A stretch of 64,000 nucleotides of DNA from QHXQ01 sp045807745 (GCA_045807745.1 JBJMGT010000008.1:124001-188000); one strand, 5' to 3'; counted from the stretch's first letter, positions 52,585-61,679 are shown. Notes: a model not told the origin generated them from the sequence alone. Numbers and translations are program-made.

Positions 52585-55278
52585 ATGCGACTTAATAATC
52601 GCCACGGCTTGACGCACCTGTGCGTCTGTGTCGCACTCTTCTGCGCTTGGACGACGCCGCGCGATGTCGCCCGCACGCACGCGCCAGCGCGCATCGCATC
52701 CACTATCAACGACGCGGAACTTGACGCCGTACTACAACAAGCGGCGACGACAGCACTTGGCCCGCGCGACGGCGCAATCGTCGTACTTGATCCGCAGACG
52801 GGGCGCGTGCGCGCTGAAGTCAATGCGCGCATGGCCAGCGAGCAGGCGTTCCCGCCCGGCTCGGCCATCAAACCCTTCACGCTGTTGACCGCACTGCGCA
52901 CCGGCGCAATCGCAAGCGACACGCGTTTGCTCTGTCGCAAACGCTACGCGCGCGCCGAAGCTCATTTCACCTGCTCGCACCCGGCGAGTCTGCCGCCCTT
53001 CAATCCAGCGCAGGCACTCGCCTACTCCTGCAACTATTTCTTCGCGCGTCTCGCCGAACGACTTAAACAAGATGATCTGAATGCAACGCTCGCGGCCTAC
53101 GGTTTTGGCGCGCGGGCGGGCTGGGCTGACGAGTTCGAGCAGGCCGGCAAGTTGCCGCGCGGGCGTTGGCGGCTGAGTGCGGCATTGGGTGAAAGCGAAG
53201 ACCTGCTCGTCACGCCGTTGCAGATGAGCGCGGCTTACGCGGCGCTCTTTAACGGCGGTCATCTCTACGCGCCGCAACAGGCCGCGGCCGAAAACTTTCA
53301 GCCGCGTGAACGCGCCGCGCTCGCACTTGCACCGGCCGAGCGCGCGCTCTTACTCGAAGGCATGCGCGGCGCAGTCGCTTACGGCACGGCTGAGCGCGCG
53401 CACCTCGACGCGTTGCCCCTCAACATTATCGGCAAGACTGGCACGGCCACCGAGGTCGGCGGCGTCCACACACACGGCTGGTTCGTCGGCTTGGCGACTG
53501 CCGGCGCGCAAGGCTATAGCGCAGCGCCGAAACAAGAGACCGCGCCCGACCAACTCAAGCTGACCGTGCTCGTCTTCCTCAAACGCGCGACCGGCGCACA
53601 GAGCGCGGCCGTTGCGCACTCCATCTTCGCCGCCTACGCGCGCGCCACCGCCGAGACTGTCAGCACGACGCCTCCGCAAGCAAACAACAACGCGCCGGAC
53701 GTTGCCTCAAGCACTGATGATTTCTCACACACCGATGCGAATGGTGCGCCGGTTGTGCGTGTCCATCTCGTGCGCGAAGAGACGACGCGGACGCTCCCGC
53801 TCGAAGATTACGTGTTCGGCGTGCTGGCGGCCGAAGCGAGCACGGAGGACGAGTACGAAGCGATCAAAGCACTGGCGGTCACGAGCCGCACGTTCACCTT
53901 GCGCAACCTGCGCCGGCACGCGCGCGACGGCTACGACTTCTGCAACCTGACGCACTGCCAACGCTACTTGGCCGTCACACAGGAGAACGCGCGGCCGGAG
54001 TTTCATGCGCTGCTCCGTCGCGCCGTGCGCGAGACGGCTGGCGAAGTCCTGCGCGATGGACGCGGGCAACTCATCAACGCATATTTCAGCGCCTCGTGCG
54101 GCGGCATGACCGCAGATATCTCCGCGCTCTGGGGCGTGCCCGCGCACGAGCGCTACGAGCGTGGCGTGCGCGACGAGTTCTGCGCGGGGCTGCCCAACAG
54201 CAGTTGGACGGACATACTGCCCGCCGCGCAACTCGCCCGCGCCTTACACGAAGACGAGCGCGGCGACGTGGGCGCGCGGCTCGACGACATACGCGTCATC
54301 AAGCGCGCCGCGGACGGGCGTGCGGAGTTAATGGCCTTGAGCGGCGAGCGACGCCGTGTGCTGCGCGGTTGGGAGTTCAAGACGATCATCGGGCGCACGC
54401 TCGGCTGGAACGTGTTGAAAAGTTCGCGCTTCACGGTCGAGCGTGCAGGCGCGAACTTCATCTTTCACGGTAGCGGCTTCGGGCATGGTCTCGGTCTCTG
54501 CCAGATGGGCGCGCACGCGCAGGCTGAGCGCGGCACACCCTATCGACAGATTCTCGCTTACTACTTTCCCGGCACGAGCCTCACACAACTTACGGGCACA
54601 CCGCAATGGCACGACGACGTGTTGTGGCCGGCTCATACAGACGCGCATCAAACACGACGAGCAAGTGCGCGCTCGGCTCAGACTGTTAGTCCGCGCCTCA
54701 CGCTCGCAAGCGAACACTTCCGCGTCAGCTATCCAGCGCAGACCGCGCGCCGCGATGTCGAAGCGACGCTCGGTGTGCTCGAAGCCGCGCGCGCGGACTT
54801 GGCCCAACGACTCAATGCCGCGTCGCTCACTCCGCTCGCTCTGCCCGTGCTGGAAATTTTCGCGCACGAGACGACCGGCGATTTCGTCGGCGTGACAGGG
54901 CAAGCCCCGTGGGCCGCGGCCGCCACACGCGGGCACAGCATTCACCTGCAACCGCTCGCCACGCTCCAACGTCGGGGCGTCCTCGCCACGACTTTACGCC
55001 ACGAGTATGCACATGCAGTCATCGACGCGCTCAGCCGCGAACGCGCGCCGCGCTGGCTCGCTGAAGGACTCGCCGCCTACACGGCCGGTGAGGGTGCGCG
55101 CCTCACGCGCGCCGCGCCATTGAAGAAATTGAGCCTGTCGGAACTGGAACAGAAACTGGCGCAACCAGCTTCGGCCGAAGAGATGCGCGCACTCTACGCC
55201 GCTGCCTACCGCGAAGTCGTTGCGCTCGTCCGCACAGAGGGCGAGGCCAAAGTCTGGCAGCGCGTCGCACGCAGTTGA
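52585..55278 (+). CDS. Transpeptidase (PBP), SpoIID and HExxH metallopeptidase triple fusion
   Basis: About 897 residues with a short hydrophobic start. Domain 1 is a penicillin-binding transpeptidase: SAIK (Ser93 to Lys96), SCN (148-150) and KTG (284-286). Domain 2 is SpoIID/LytB-like (about 390-675; DYVFGVLAAEASTEDEYEAI, GHGLGLCQMGAH), a family with lytic or stem-peptide-related activity. Domain 3 is a gluzincin-like peptidase with LRHEYAHAVID (His806, Glu807, His810) and a third ligand in WLAEGLAAY (Glu827). ATG 52585 gives a plausible signal peptide. The protein could cross-link, cut and trim cell-wall or envelope protein in one chain. It lies downstream of the macroglobulin gene, where many bacteria have PbpC. 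Confidence 0.85.
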   Translation: MRLNNRHGLTHLCVCVALFCAWTTPRDVARTHAPARIASTINDAELDAVLQQAATTALGPRDGAIVVLDPQTGRVRAEVNARMASEQAFPPGSAIKPFTLLTALRTGAIASDTRLLCRKRYARAEAHFTCSHPASLPPFNPAQALAYSCNYFFARLAERLKQDDLNATLAAYGFGARAGWADEFEQAGKLPRGRWRLSAALGESEDLLVTPLQMSAAYAALFNGGHLYAPQQAAAENFQPRERAALALAPAERALLLEGMRGAVAYGTAERAHLDALPLNIIGKTGTATEVGGVHTHGWFVGLATAGAQGYSAAPKQETAPDQLKLTVLVFLKRATGAQSAAVAHSIFAAYARATAETVSTTPPQANNNAPDVASSTDDFSHTDANGAPVVRVHLVREETTRTLPLEDYVFGVLAAEASTEDEYEAIKALAVTSRTFTLRNLRRHARDGYDFCNLTHCQRYLAVTQENARPEFHALLRRAVRETAGEVLRDGRGQLINAYFSASCGGMTADISALWGVPAHERYERGVRDEFCAGLPNSSWTDILPAAQLARALHEDERGDVGARLDDIRVIKRAADGRAELMALSGERRRVLRGWEFKTIIGRTLGWNVLKSSRFTVERAGANFIFHGSGFGHGLGLCQMGAHAQAERGTPYRQILAYYFPGTSLTQLTGTPQWHDDVLWPAHTDAHQTRRASARSAQTVSPRLTLASEHFRVSYPAQTARRDVEATLGVLEAARADLAQRLNAASLTPLALPVLEIFAHETTGDFVGVTGQAPWAAAATRGHSIHLQPLATLQRRGVLATTLRHEYAHAVIDALSRERAPRWLAEGLAAYTAGEGARLTRAAPLKKLSLSELEQKLAQPASAEEMRALYAAAYREVVALVRTEGEAKVWQRVARS

Positions 55279-55295
55279 TACGGCGCTGCGCGTCA

Positions 55296-55373
55296 GGTCA
55301 GACCCGCCTGCCGCAAGCGGGCGGGTCTTAGTTGCGTCACCATACCCGCCCGCTTGCGGCAGGCGGTTCTGAC
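55296..55373. repeat. Palindromic repeat with conserved asymmetric loop, copy 2
   Basis: GTCAGACCCGCCTGCCGCAA (55299-55318) and the near-complement ending at 55373 (TTGCGGCAGGCGGTTCTGAC) flank a loop with TTGCGTCACCA, the same loop as at 7381-7451, while the arms have different bases but compensate each other. It begins 18 bases past the triple-fusion stop. Confidence 0.8.
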
Positions 55374-55425
55374 TTTGTCTCATCAGTTGAAATAACTGCG
55401 CGCACTCCTTAATATCTCCCGCACT

Positions 55426-56649
55426 TTGAGCCACGCCATCGCCCAAGACATAGAAACTTTGTCGCCGCTCGAACACGAGTTGACGCCACACTTCCCTGCG
55501 CTCGCAGAGTTCGATTCGACGAAGGCGCTGCGGGCGTCGCCGCTCTATGCGCGACTGCGACCTGAGATCGAGCGTGTGCTGAGTGGGCTGGTGCAGGAGA
55601 ACTTTGCGCCGGTCGCACGACTGCCGCGCGCTGACGACACAACGCAGTCGATTCGCGTCGCGGCTTGGAACATCGAGCGCGGCAAACGCCTGCCGAGCAT
55701 CATCAAGGTGCTGCGTGAACATCCTGTCCTGCGCGCGAGCGACGTGCTGCTCTTGACCGAGTTGGATTACGGCATGGCGCGCACGGATAACCGCTTCGTC
55801 GTGCGCGAACTGGCTGAAGCGCTGCGCATGAACTATGCGTTCGCGCCCTGTTATCTCGCGCTGAACAAGGGCAGTGGGGTCGAAGCCGAGGTCGCGGGCG
55901 AGAACACTTTGGCGCTGCACGGGAACGCGCTGCTTGCTCGTTATCCGCTCCAACGCGTGCATGCGCTGGCGCTGCCGAACGGCAAAGACAAGATGCGCGG
56001 CAAGGAGAAGCGGCTCGGCGCACAACGCGCCGTCATCGCAGACGTAGCGCACCCGGCGGGTCTGTTCCGCGCCGTCAGCCTACACTTGGACGCGCATTCG
56101 ACGCAGCGTCATCGCGTGTGGCAGATGCGGCTCGTACTCGATCATCTTGCGCGGCTCACGCCGCAGTTGCCCGTCGTCATCGGCGGCGATTGGAACACGT
56201 CCACCTACAACTCGCGCCGCGCCGTCTATTCCATCCTCGGCTACTTCCGCCGCGTGGCGATGGGCGTCGAGCGCGTGATCAAGCATCACTATCCGTATCC
56301 CGAACGTTGGTTCGAGCGCGGGCTGTTTCGCCTGTTGGAACGACGCGGCTACGACTATCGCACGCTGAACGCACTCGGCGTCTGCACGCTGCACTACGAC
56401 GTGGCGGACGTGGCAGCGAACGTGAACATGGGCGACTGGATTCCGCAGTGGTGCTTCCCCTTTATCAACTGGGCGCTCCGCCAGAGCGGCGGCCGCTGCT
56501 CGCTCAAGCTCGACTGGTTCGCCGGTCAAGGGATCGCGCCCGCGCCCGGACGTGCGCCGCAGGTTGTCGGCAACTTGCGCGACGAAGCGAGCGCGCTCTC
56601 CGATCACGACGCAATTGTGTTGGATTTCCTGCCCGTGCAGCACCGATAA
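55426..56649 (+). CDS. Endonuclease/exonuclease/phosphatase-family hydrolase
   Basis: About 407 residues of the EEP fold. AAWNIERGKR (Asn), LLTELDYGM (metal Glu), VIGGDWNTSTYN (Asp/Asn pair) and ALSDHDAIVLDF (Asp-His) are the catalytic motifs in order. It may hydrolyse phosphodiester or sugar-phosphate substrates; the N-terminal 75 residues look additional. The start is TTG 55426 because no ATG lies upstream before a stop; this is uncertain. Confidence 0.85.
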   Translation: MSHAIAQDIETLSPLEHELTPHFPALAEFDSTKALRASPLYARLRPEIERVLSGLVQENFAPVARLPRADDTTQSIRVAAWNIERGKRLPSIIKVLREHPVLRASDVLLLTELDYGMARTDNRFVVRELAEALRMNYAFAPCYLALNKGSGVEAEVAGENTLALHGNALLARYPLQRVHALALPNGKDKMRGKEKRLGAQRAVIADVAHPAGLFRAVSLHLDAHSTQRHRVWQMRLVLDHLARLTPQLPVVIGGDWNTSTYNSRRAVYSILGYFRRVAMGVERVIKHHYPYPERWFERGLFRLLERRGYDYRTLNALGVCTLHYDVADVAANVNMGDWIPQWCFPFINWALRQSGGRCSLKLDWFAGQGIAPAPGRAPQVVGNLRDEASALSDHDAIVLDFLPVQHR

Positions 56650-56793
56650 GGCGGGTACATAACTCGCTGACAACGCAGTAGCGGCGCGCGAGCACTGAGA
56701 ATCAGGCGGCGAATTCGCCGTATTTGCAGGTAGCGATTAGTACGCCTAATATAAGTTAGATGTTCTTACGTTGAGAAGTCGGAATTAGCGCCC

Positions 56794-57324
56794 ATGATTC
56801 AATCGCACCAAGACGCAGTAAGTTACATGCCGCTCCTTCAAACCCTAATCGGTGGATTGCTTACATTCCTTGGAGGATTGAGTGCAACCTATCTAATTCA
56901 AAGATCTCAGCGAAAGGCGGACAGACAAAACCTCGCTTCGGCCTTCTATGGCGAGGTCAGCGCCCTCTTAGCAATAATCGAAAAGCGAGGATACCTCGAA
57001 AGCATTGAACACGATTTAGAGCATATGGCGCGCACGGGACAAATTAGCCTCACACATTTCAAAGTGAGCCGAAGCTATTTCAATGTGTATGAGCAAAATG
57101 TAGGAAAGATCGGGTTACTACCTGCGCCCCTTCCTGAAAAGATTGTTTCCTTTTACACCTTCGTTTTTGCGGCCCTCGAAGATTTCCAAGACATCGGGGA
57201 GGGCAAGTTTCAGCATTGCGCTGTTTCAGAAGTGAAAGAAATGTTGGAAGAATTACTCGATATTTCAAAGAATGTGCTCATTCTAGGGAAACAGATTCAA
57301 AACTTGATAAAGCCTACGCAGTAG
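56794..57324 (+). CDS. Single-helix protein of unknown function, AT-rich
   Basis: A 176-residue protein with one N-terminal helix (LLQTLIGGLLTFLGGLSATY) and a largely helical cytoplasmic domain. Base composition is far AT-richer than the surroundings, marking recent acquisition. Related small proteins occur in accessory regions, but I cannot name a family. Confidence 0.6.
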   Translation: MIQSHQDAVSYMPLLQTLIGGLLTFLGGLSATYLIQRSQRKADRQNLASAFYGEVSALLAIIEKRGYLESIEHDLEHMARTGQISLTHFKVSRSYFNVYEQNVGKIGLLPAPLPEKIVSFYTFVFAALEDFQDIGEGKFQHCAVSEVKEMLEELLDISKNVLILGKQIQNLIKPTQ

Positions 57325-57479
57325 CTACAACGAGCATCTAACGCCGCGCTTCAGCCGCGCCGAGCGCAGGCATTCAATCGTCACCTTGAGGAAATATCTT
57401 AGGGAACATGCTATCGAGGCGTTGGCTGCAAGCGCTTGTTGGATGGCTGACATCAAACCACATTTCTACGGAAGGTATT

Positions 57480-58139
57480 ATGCTGCGGCGACTGCTGACC
57501 AACGATGATAAGCGGAAGACGAGGCTGCATAATTACAATGGGCAATTTCTTGATGCGGCGGGCTTCCGCTACCTGCCGCAAAGTATCCTCACCACGCTGG
57601 CGTTCAAGCTCGCCCATCGTCGCCCTGAGTTACCTTGGTTAAGTTTTCGGGCCATTAAGTATCTTGATCGGATAATCGAGCATGAATGGAAAGTGCTGGA
57701 GTTTGGTTCGGGGATGTCAACCATCTGGTTTGCGCGGCGTTGTGGGCGGCTGGTGTCTATTGAAACCGACCGGGCTTGGTATGATGCGGTTACAGCCAGG
57801 CTCGCCGCGCGGGGCTTAGACAATGTGGACTATAGACTCTGCCCGCAAGCGGAGGCACATCTGCTCAGCGCCTACGAGGATGCATATTTCGATCTGGTGT
57901 TAGTCGATGGCCTGAGCCGCGACCGGGCCATGCAGACGGCGCTCATGAAGGTTAAGCCGGGCGGCTACGTCTATCTGGATAACAGCGACATGCCCTATCC
58001 GGCCCATCGCACCGCGAAGGCTATGTTGCTGGCTGCGGCCGGTGGCGCAGCCAATGTGAAAGTCTTCAACGACCTTTCGCCCACGCGGGTCTATGTCACT
58101 GAAGGCATCTTGGCTGCCATAGCAAATAAGCCGGCATGA
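57480..58139 (+). CDS. Class I SAM-dependent methyltransferase
   Basis: About 219 residues. VLEFGSGMSTIWFARR is motif I, SIETDRAWYD holds the acidic residue for SAM, and FDLVLVDGLSRDRAMQTAL fits motif IV of O-methyltransferase-like proteins. ATG 57480 has GGAAGG 4 bases upstream; ATG 57408 is also possible. The substrate is unknown. It is followed by an oxygenase gene. Confidence 0.8.
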   Translation: MLRRLLTNDDKRKTRLHNYNGQFLDAAGFRYLPQSILTTLAFKLAHRRPELPWLSFRAIKYLDRIIEHEWKVLEFGSGMSTIWFARRCGRLVSIETDRAWYDAVTARLAARGLDNVDYRLCPQAEAHLLSAYEDAYFDLVLVDGLSRDRAMQTALMKVKPGGYVYLDNSDMPYPAHRTAKAMLLAAAGGAANVKVFNDLSPTRVYVTEGILAAIANKPA

Positions 58140-58192
58140 GACGTAAGCTGTTAGACACGCCGGTGTCTAGCGCTATCATCGGAAGGTAATTT

Positions 58193-58867
58193 ATGCTCGC
58201 GCTCACAAAGAGTGGCTCCCTGTGCACTGCTACGGCAGCAGACTTGGCGCGGCTGCGTGCAGAGTTCGACCAGCATCATCTGCTGCACTTGCCCGATTTC
58301 TTAGAGCCAAAACTATTACAACTAATTCAAGCTACGCTGGCGCGCACCGACTTTCAGAGCAGAGATCAGGCGACCGGCAGTGAGCTACGCCCGGTCGATA
58401 CCACGCCGTACTATTCGTTGGAACTCTTGCTGAACAGTCCGCACCTCTTCCACATCATCGAGCAGATCACTGGCTGTGCGAGCCTTGCCTGCTTCAACGG
58501 ACGCATCTACCGCAGGTTGCAGAGTTCCGAGCACCACCAGCGTTGGCACACGGACGTGGCGGGCGACGGGCGCGTCGTGGCCGTGAGCATCAACCTGAGC
58601 ACGAGCGTCTATGGCGGGGGCGTACTACAAATACGCAACGTCGGGGCGCAGCACATCTTATCCGAGGCCCACAACACGGGTTTCGGCGACGCGCTCATCT
58701 TCCGGGTCGATCCGAGTTTGGAGCATCGCATCACCCCGGTCGAAGGCGATGTCCCCAAGACAGCCATGGCCGGGTGGTTTAAAACTCAGCCTGAAGCGCG
58801 CTCGCTATTCGCGCGCGGCGTCCGACCAAGCGCAATCATGCCGGCCGGTCAGACGGATGGAGCTTAA
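58193..58867 (+). CDS. 2-oxoglutarate/Fe(II)-dependent oxygenase-like protein
   Basis: A 224-residue protein with a jelly-roll 2OG-Fe(II) oxygenase core: WHTD (His and Asp of the HxD pair) at about residues 118-121 and LEHRI (distal His). A VAVSINLSTSVYGGG strand and NTGFGDALIFRVD complete the barrel. It probably hydroxylates a small molecule or peptide. Its start has AAGG 7 bases upstream. Confidence 0.78.
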   Translation: MLALTKSGSLCTATAADLARLRAEFDQHHLLHLPDFLEPKLLQLIQATLARTDFQSRDQATGSELRPVDTTPYYSLELLLNSPHLFHIIEQITGCASLACFNGRIYRRLQSSEHHQRWHTDVAGDGRVVAVSINLSTSVYGGGVLQIRNVGAQHILSEAHNTGFGDALIFRVDPSLEHRITPVEGDVPKTAMAGWFKTQPEARSLFARGVRPSAIMPAGQTDGA

Positions 58868-58993
58868 GGCTACATACTTGGTGCGCGGCTAACTGCCAGC
58901 GTTAGTCGGTCGCGATCTGAAACATTGACACGGGTGCGGATTTAACGTAGAAGGGCTGCGCATTGCTGTTCCATTAACCCCAAGGAGAACCTC

Positions 58994-59764
58994 ATGAGCA
59001 CACAACCTTTCTGCTGGACGGTCAATTCGAAAGGGGAAATCTGGACGCTTTATCAAAAAGGCGGCGGCGCTTTGATGTCGCCGCCCGGCGCGGACTTCGC
59101 TTTCGAGATCGCCATCGGCCCCTCGGTTCCCGATGTGTGGATCATTAGTACCGTGCCGCGTCAGGGCGGCGCGGTGCCGATGGTGCGCCCTGTGGCGGAA
59201 GACAACTGGCTGCCGATGGCCGCGCCGGCCGCGGCCACGAAGATTTCCGTCGCCCCCGACGGCATGCTCTGGACGGTCAACGCGTCGGGTGAGGTGTGGG
59301 CGCTCTATCCGCAGGGCGGCGGTTATCTGGCATCGCCGCCGGGTGTGGATTTTGCTTTCGACATCGGCGCAGGGCCGGACGGGTCGGTCTGGGTTGTGAG
59401 CACCGAAGCGCGCCAAGGCGGTAACGTCCTGCAAAGTTATAATCAAAGCACGCAGACGTGGACACCGCTCGCTGCGCCTGCCGCCGCTATCCATGTCGCG
59501 GTCGGGCCGAAGGGCGTGCTTTATACGGTTAATAGTGTGGGCGAGGTCTGGTTGATTTATCCGCAGGGCGGCGGCGCGCTGCTCTCACCGCCCGGCGTGG
59601 ACTTCGGGCAGGAGATCAGCGTCGGCCCGGACGGCACGGTATGGCTCATCAGCACTGAGCCGCGCGCGGGCGGCAACGTCGTCATGTGGTGGTCGGGCCA
59701 GAATCAGATTTGGAACTCGATCCCTGCGCCGGCCGCTGCCGTGAAAGTGGCCGGCACAATTTAG
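58994..59764 (+). CDS. Tectonin-like beta-propeller protein with three near-identical repeats
   Basis: A 256-residue protein made of three tandem repeats of about 85 residues, each holding WTVNSKGEIWTLY-type and VWVVSTEARQGG-type strands, so about six blades in all. The repeats are very similar, showing recent duplication. The pattern resembles tectonin/TECPR lectins. No signal peptide is seen. ATG 58994 has AAGGAG 6 bases upstream. Confidence 0.8.
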   Translation: MSTQPFCWTVNSKGEIWTLYQKGGGALMSPPGADFAFEIAIGPSVPDVWIISTVPRQGGAVPMVRPVAEDNWLPMAAPAAATKISVAPDGMLWTVNASGEVWALYPQGGGYLASPPGVDFAFDIGAGPDGSVWVVSTEARQGGNVLQSYNQSTQTWTPLAAPAAAIHVAVGPKGVLYTVNSVGEVWLIYPQGGGALLSPPGVDFGQEISVGPDGTVWLISTEPRAGGNVVMWWSGQNQIWNSIPAPAAAVKVAGTI

Positions 59765-59786
59765 CGCAGCTAACAAAACTCACCAT

Positions 59787-59853
59787 AAAGGAAACGCGGA
59801 ACGATGAATAAAGCACAGTTCATCGTTCCCCGTTCTGACTTCTGCGTTTCTTT
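59787..59853. terminator. Bidirectional terminator-like palindrome
   Basis: GGAACGATGA (59798-59807) and TCATCGTTCC (59820-59829) form a perfect 10-bp stem, extended by AAAGGAAACGC (59787) and GCGTTTCTTT (to 59853). It lies between convergent genes. Confidence 0.6.
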
Positions 59854-59871
59854 GGGCCTTTGTGATTTTGC

Positions 59872-60495
59872 TTAGCGTCCGGGCGCGCCGGCTAATTTCT
59901 TCGGCGCTGCCTTCACGTAAGCTTTGAAGACGCGATAACCGAGCAGGACGGCGAGCACCGCCGCGAAGGTGAGCGGGATGCGCGTGTCGGCTTTGACGAG
60001 GAGCCAGTAGTGCAAGACTCCGCCGAGGGCGATCAGATAGGCGAGCCGGTGTAGGCGCTGCCAGCGTTTGCCGCCCAGACGCTTGACCATCGCATTCGTC
60101 GAGGTGACGGCGAGCGGGACGAGCAGCAGCCAGCTCGCCATGCCGACGAAGATGAACGGACGCTGCCAAGCGTCGTGTGCGATCTCCGTCACGCTGAAGA
60201 ATTTGTCGAACCAGACGTAGGTCAACAGATGCAGGCAGCCGTAGAAGAAGGCGAAGAGACCGAGCATGCGGCGAAACTTGATCAGCCAGTTTGCGCCCGA
60301 CAGTTGCCGCAAGGGTGTGACCGCGAGCGAGATGAAGAGCAGGACGAGCGTCAACACGCCGGTCGTGCGCGTGGCGAACTCGACGGGGTTTGCGCCAAGG
60401 TGATGAAAATATCCGTCCCACATGAGTAGCGCGAGCGGCACGACGCTGTTGACGAAGATGAGCAGGCGCGTAAATTTTATGTCGTCCGTTTTCAT
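59872..60495 (-). CDS. msrQ: MsrQ, heme-binding membrane subunit of the methionine sulfoxide reductase
   Basis: A protein of about 207 residues with six helices, the ferric-reductase-like fold of YedZ/MsrQ (GLFAFFYGCLHLLTY, KRWQRLHRLAYLI), whose histidines hold hemes. It passes electrons to the MsrP subunit encoded just upstream. ATG 60495 is three bases from the msrP stop region; the pair is translationally close. It sits in the inner membrane. Confidence 0.92.
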   Translation of the reverse strand: MKTDDIKFTRLLIFVNSVVPLALLMWDGYFHHLGANPVEFATRTTGVLTLVLLFISLAVTPLRQLSGANWLIKFRRMLGLFAFFYGCLHLLTYVWFDKFFSVTEIAHDAWQRPFIFVGMASWLLLVPLAVTSTNAMVKRLGGKRWQRLHRLAYLIALGGVLHYWLLVKADTRIPLTFAAVLAVLLGYRVFKAYVKAAPKKLAGAPGR

Positions 60496-60497
60496 GC

Positions 60498-61475
60498 CTA
60501 ATAGTTGGCGCGCAAATCCATGCCCGCGTAAAGCTGCCCGACCTGCTCGGCGTAGCCGTTCAACATGAGCGTGTCGCGCATGCCGAACTCGCCGATGCGC
60601 CGTTCGCGTTTCTGACTCCAACGCGGGTGATCGACCTGCGGGTTGACGTTTGAATAAAAGCCGTACTCGTCCGGCGCAGCCAGATTCCATGTCGTCTGCG
60701 GCAAATCACTGACAAGCTTGATCCGCACGATGGACTTGATGCCTTTGAAGCCGTACTTCCATGGCACGACCAGCTTGAGCGGCGCGCCGTTCTGCGGCAG
60801 CAAGGTCTGACCATACAACCCGCTCGCTAAGATCGTCAGCGGGTGCAGCGCTTCGTCCAAGCGCAAGCCTTCGATGTAGGGCCAGTCCAGCACGCTCGTA
60901 TTCTGATTCGGCATGCGCTGCGGATCGTAGAGCGTCTGGAAGGCGACATACTTCGCCGCGCCCAACGGCTCGACCGCTTGCAACAATTTATTAAGCGGAA
61001 AGCCGACCCAAGGGACGACCATCGACCAGCCTTCGACGCAACGATGGCGATAGATGCGCTCCTCGGCCGGCGCAAGCTTCAACAGATCATCTAGATCAAA
61101 CTCTTTCGGGTTCTGCACCAGCCCGTCAACCTTCACCGTCCATGGGCGCGTAACAAAACCTTGCGCGCGCCGTGCGACGGATGACTTGTCGGTCGCAAAC
61201 TCGTAGAAGTTGTTGTAGTGCGTGATGTCCTCGAAAGACGTTTGCTTCTCGTTGAGCACCGGCACGGTATCAGCGGCCGCCGTCTGCACATTCTGAAGCT
61301 TCATGCCTTCCTGCGCGGTCGGCGCAGTGGGCACGGCGAACTCGCGGTAGAGTTTGCCGGTTGCGTAGGCGCTCGCCAATAGCGCGGCGGCGCGCATGAA
61401 GTTGCGCCGGTTCCAGTAGGTCTCCGCCGGCGTAATCTCTCTGCTCTTGATGTCGTCAGATAGTTTTAGCAACAT
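60498..61475 (-). CDS. msrP: MsrP, molybdopterin subunit of periplasmic methionine sulfoxide reductase
   Basis: A 325-residue sulfite-oxidase-family protein. The twin-arginine signal NRRNFMR (residues 22-28) exports the folded protein. The molybdenum-cofactor Cys146 is in YRHRCVEGWSMVVPW. C-terminal stretches such as KYGFKGIKSIVRIKLV match the family. It repairs oxidised methionines on periplasmic proteins. The msrP-msrQ order is the standard operon. Confidence 0.95.
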   Translation of the reverse strand: MLLKLSDDIKSREITPAETYWNRRNFMRAAALLASAYATGKLYREFAVPTAPTAQEGMKLQNVQTAAADTVPVLNEKQTSFEDITHYNNFYEFATDKSSVARRAQGFVTRPWTVKVDGLVQNPKEFDLDDLLKLAPAEERIYRHRCVEGWSMVVPWVGFPLNKLLQAVEPLGAAKYVAFQTLYDPQRMPNQNTSVLDWPYIEGLRLDEALHPLTILASGLYGQTLLPQNGAPLKLVVPWKYGFKGIKSIVRIKLVSDLPQTTWNLAAPDEYGFYSNVNPQVDHPRWSQKRERRIGEFGMRDTLMLNGYAEQVGQLYAGMDLRANY

Positions 61476-61579
61476 CGCTGTTCAATCCTGCTGCAAGTAG
61501 CCGGCAAGTAATGTACGCTTGCGCCCGTCGGGCCGGTTTAACTGAACATAACAGCGCAACGAGCGCGGGTTGCTCGCCC

Positions 61580-61679
61580 CGTCGCCCGTGTAAGTTTTTA
61601 CCGCTCGTGTGCGACTAATAGGTGTCATGCTTGTGATATTAGTCGTACATTTACGCCAGACCTTACACGCCGGGCGACG
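61580..61679. repeat. Nested palindrome in the msrP/DUF1223 spacer
   Basis: Outer arms CGTCGCCCGTGTAAG (61580-61594) and CTTACACGCCGGGCGACG (61662-61679) pair with a 3-base bulge; inner arms CGACTAATA (61612-61620) and TATTAGTCG (61637-61645) pair perfectly. The inner pair could also be an operator. This divergent spacer holds both gene promoters. Confidence 0.55.
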
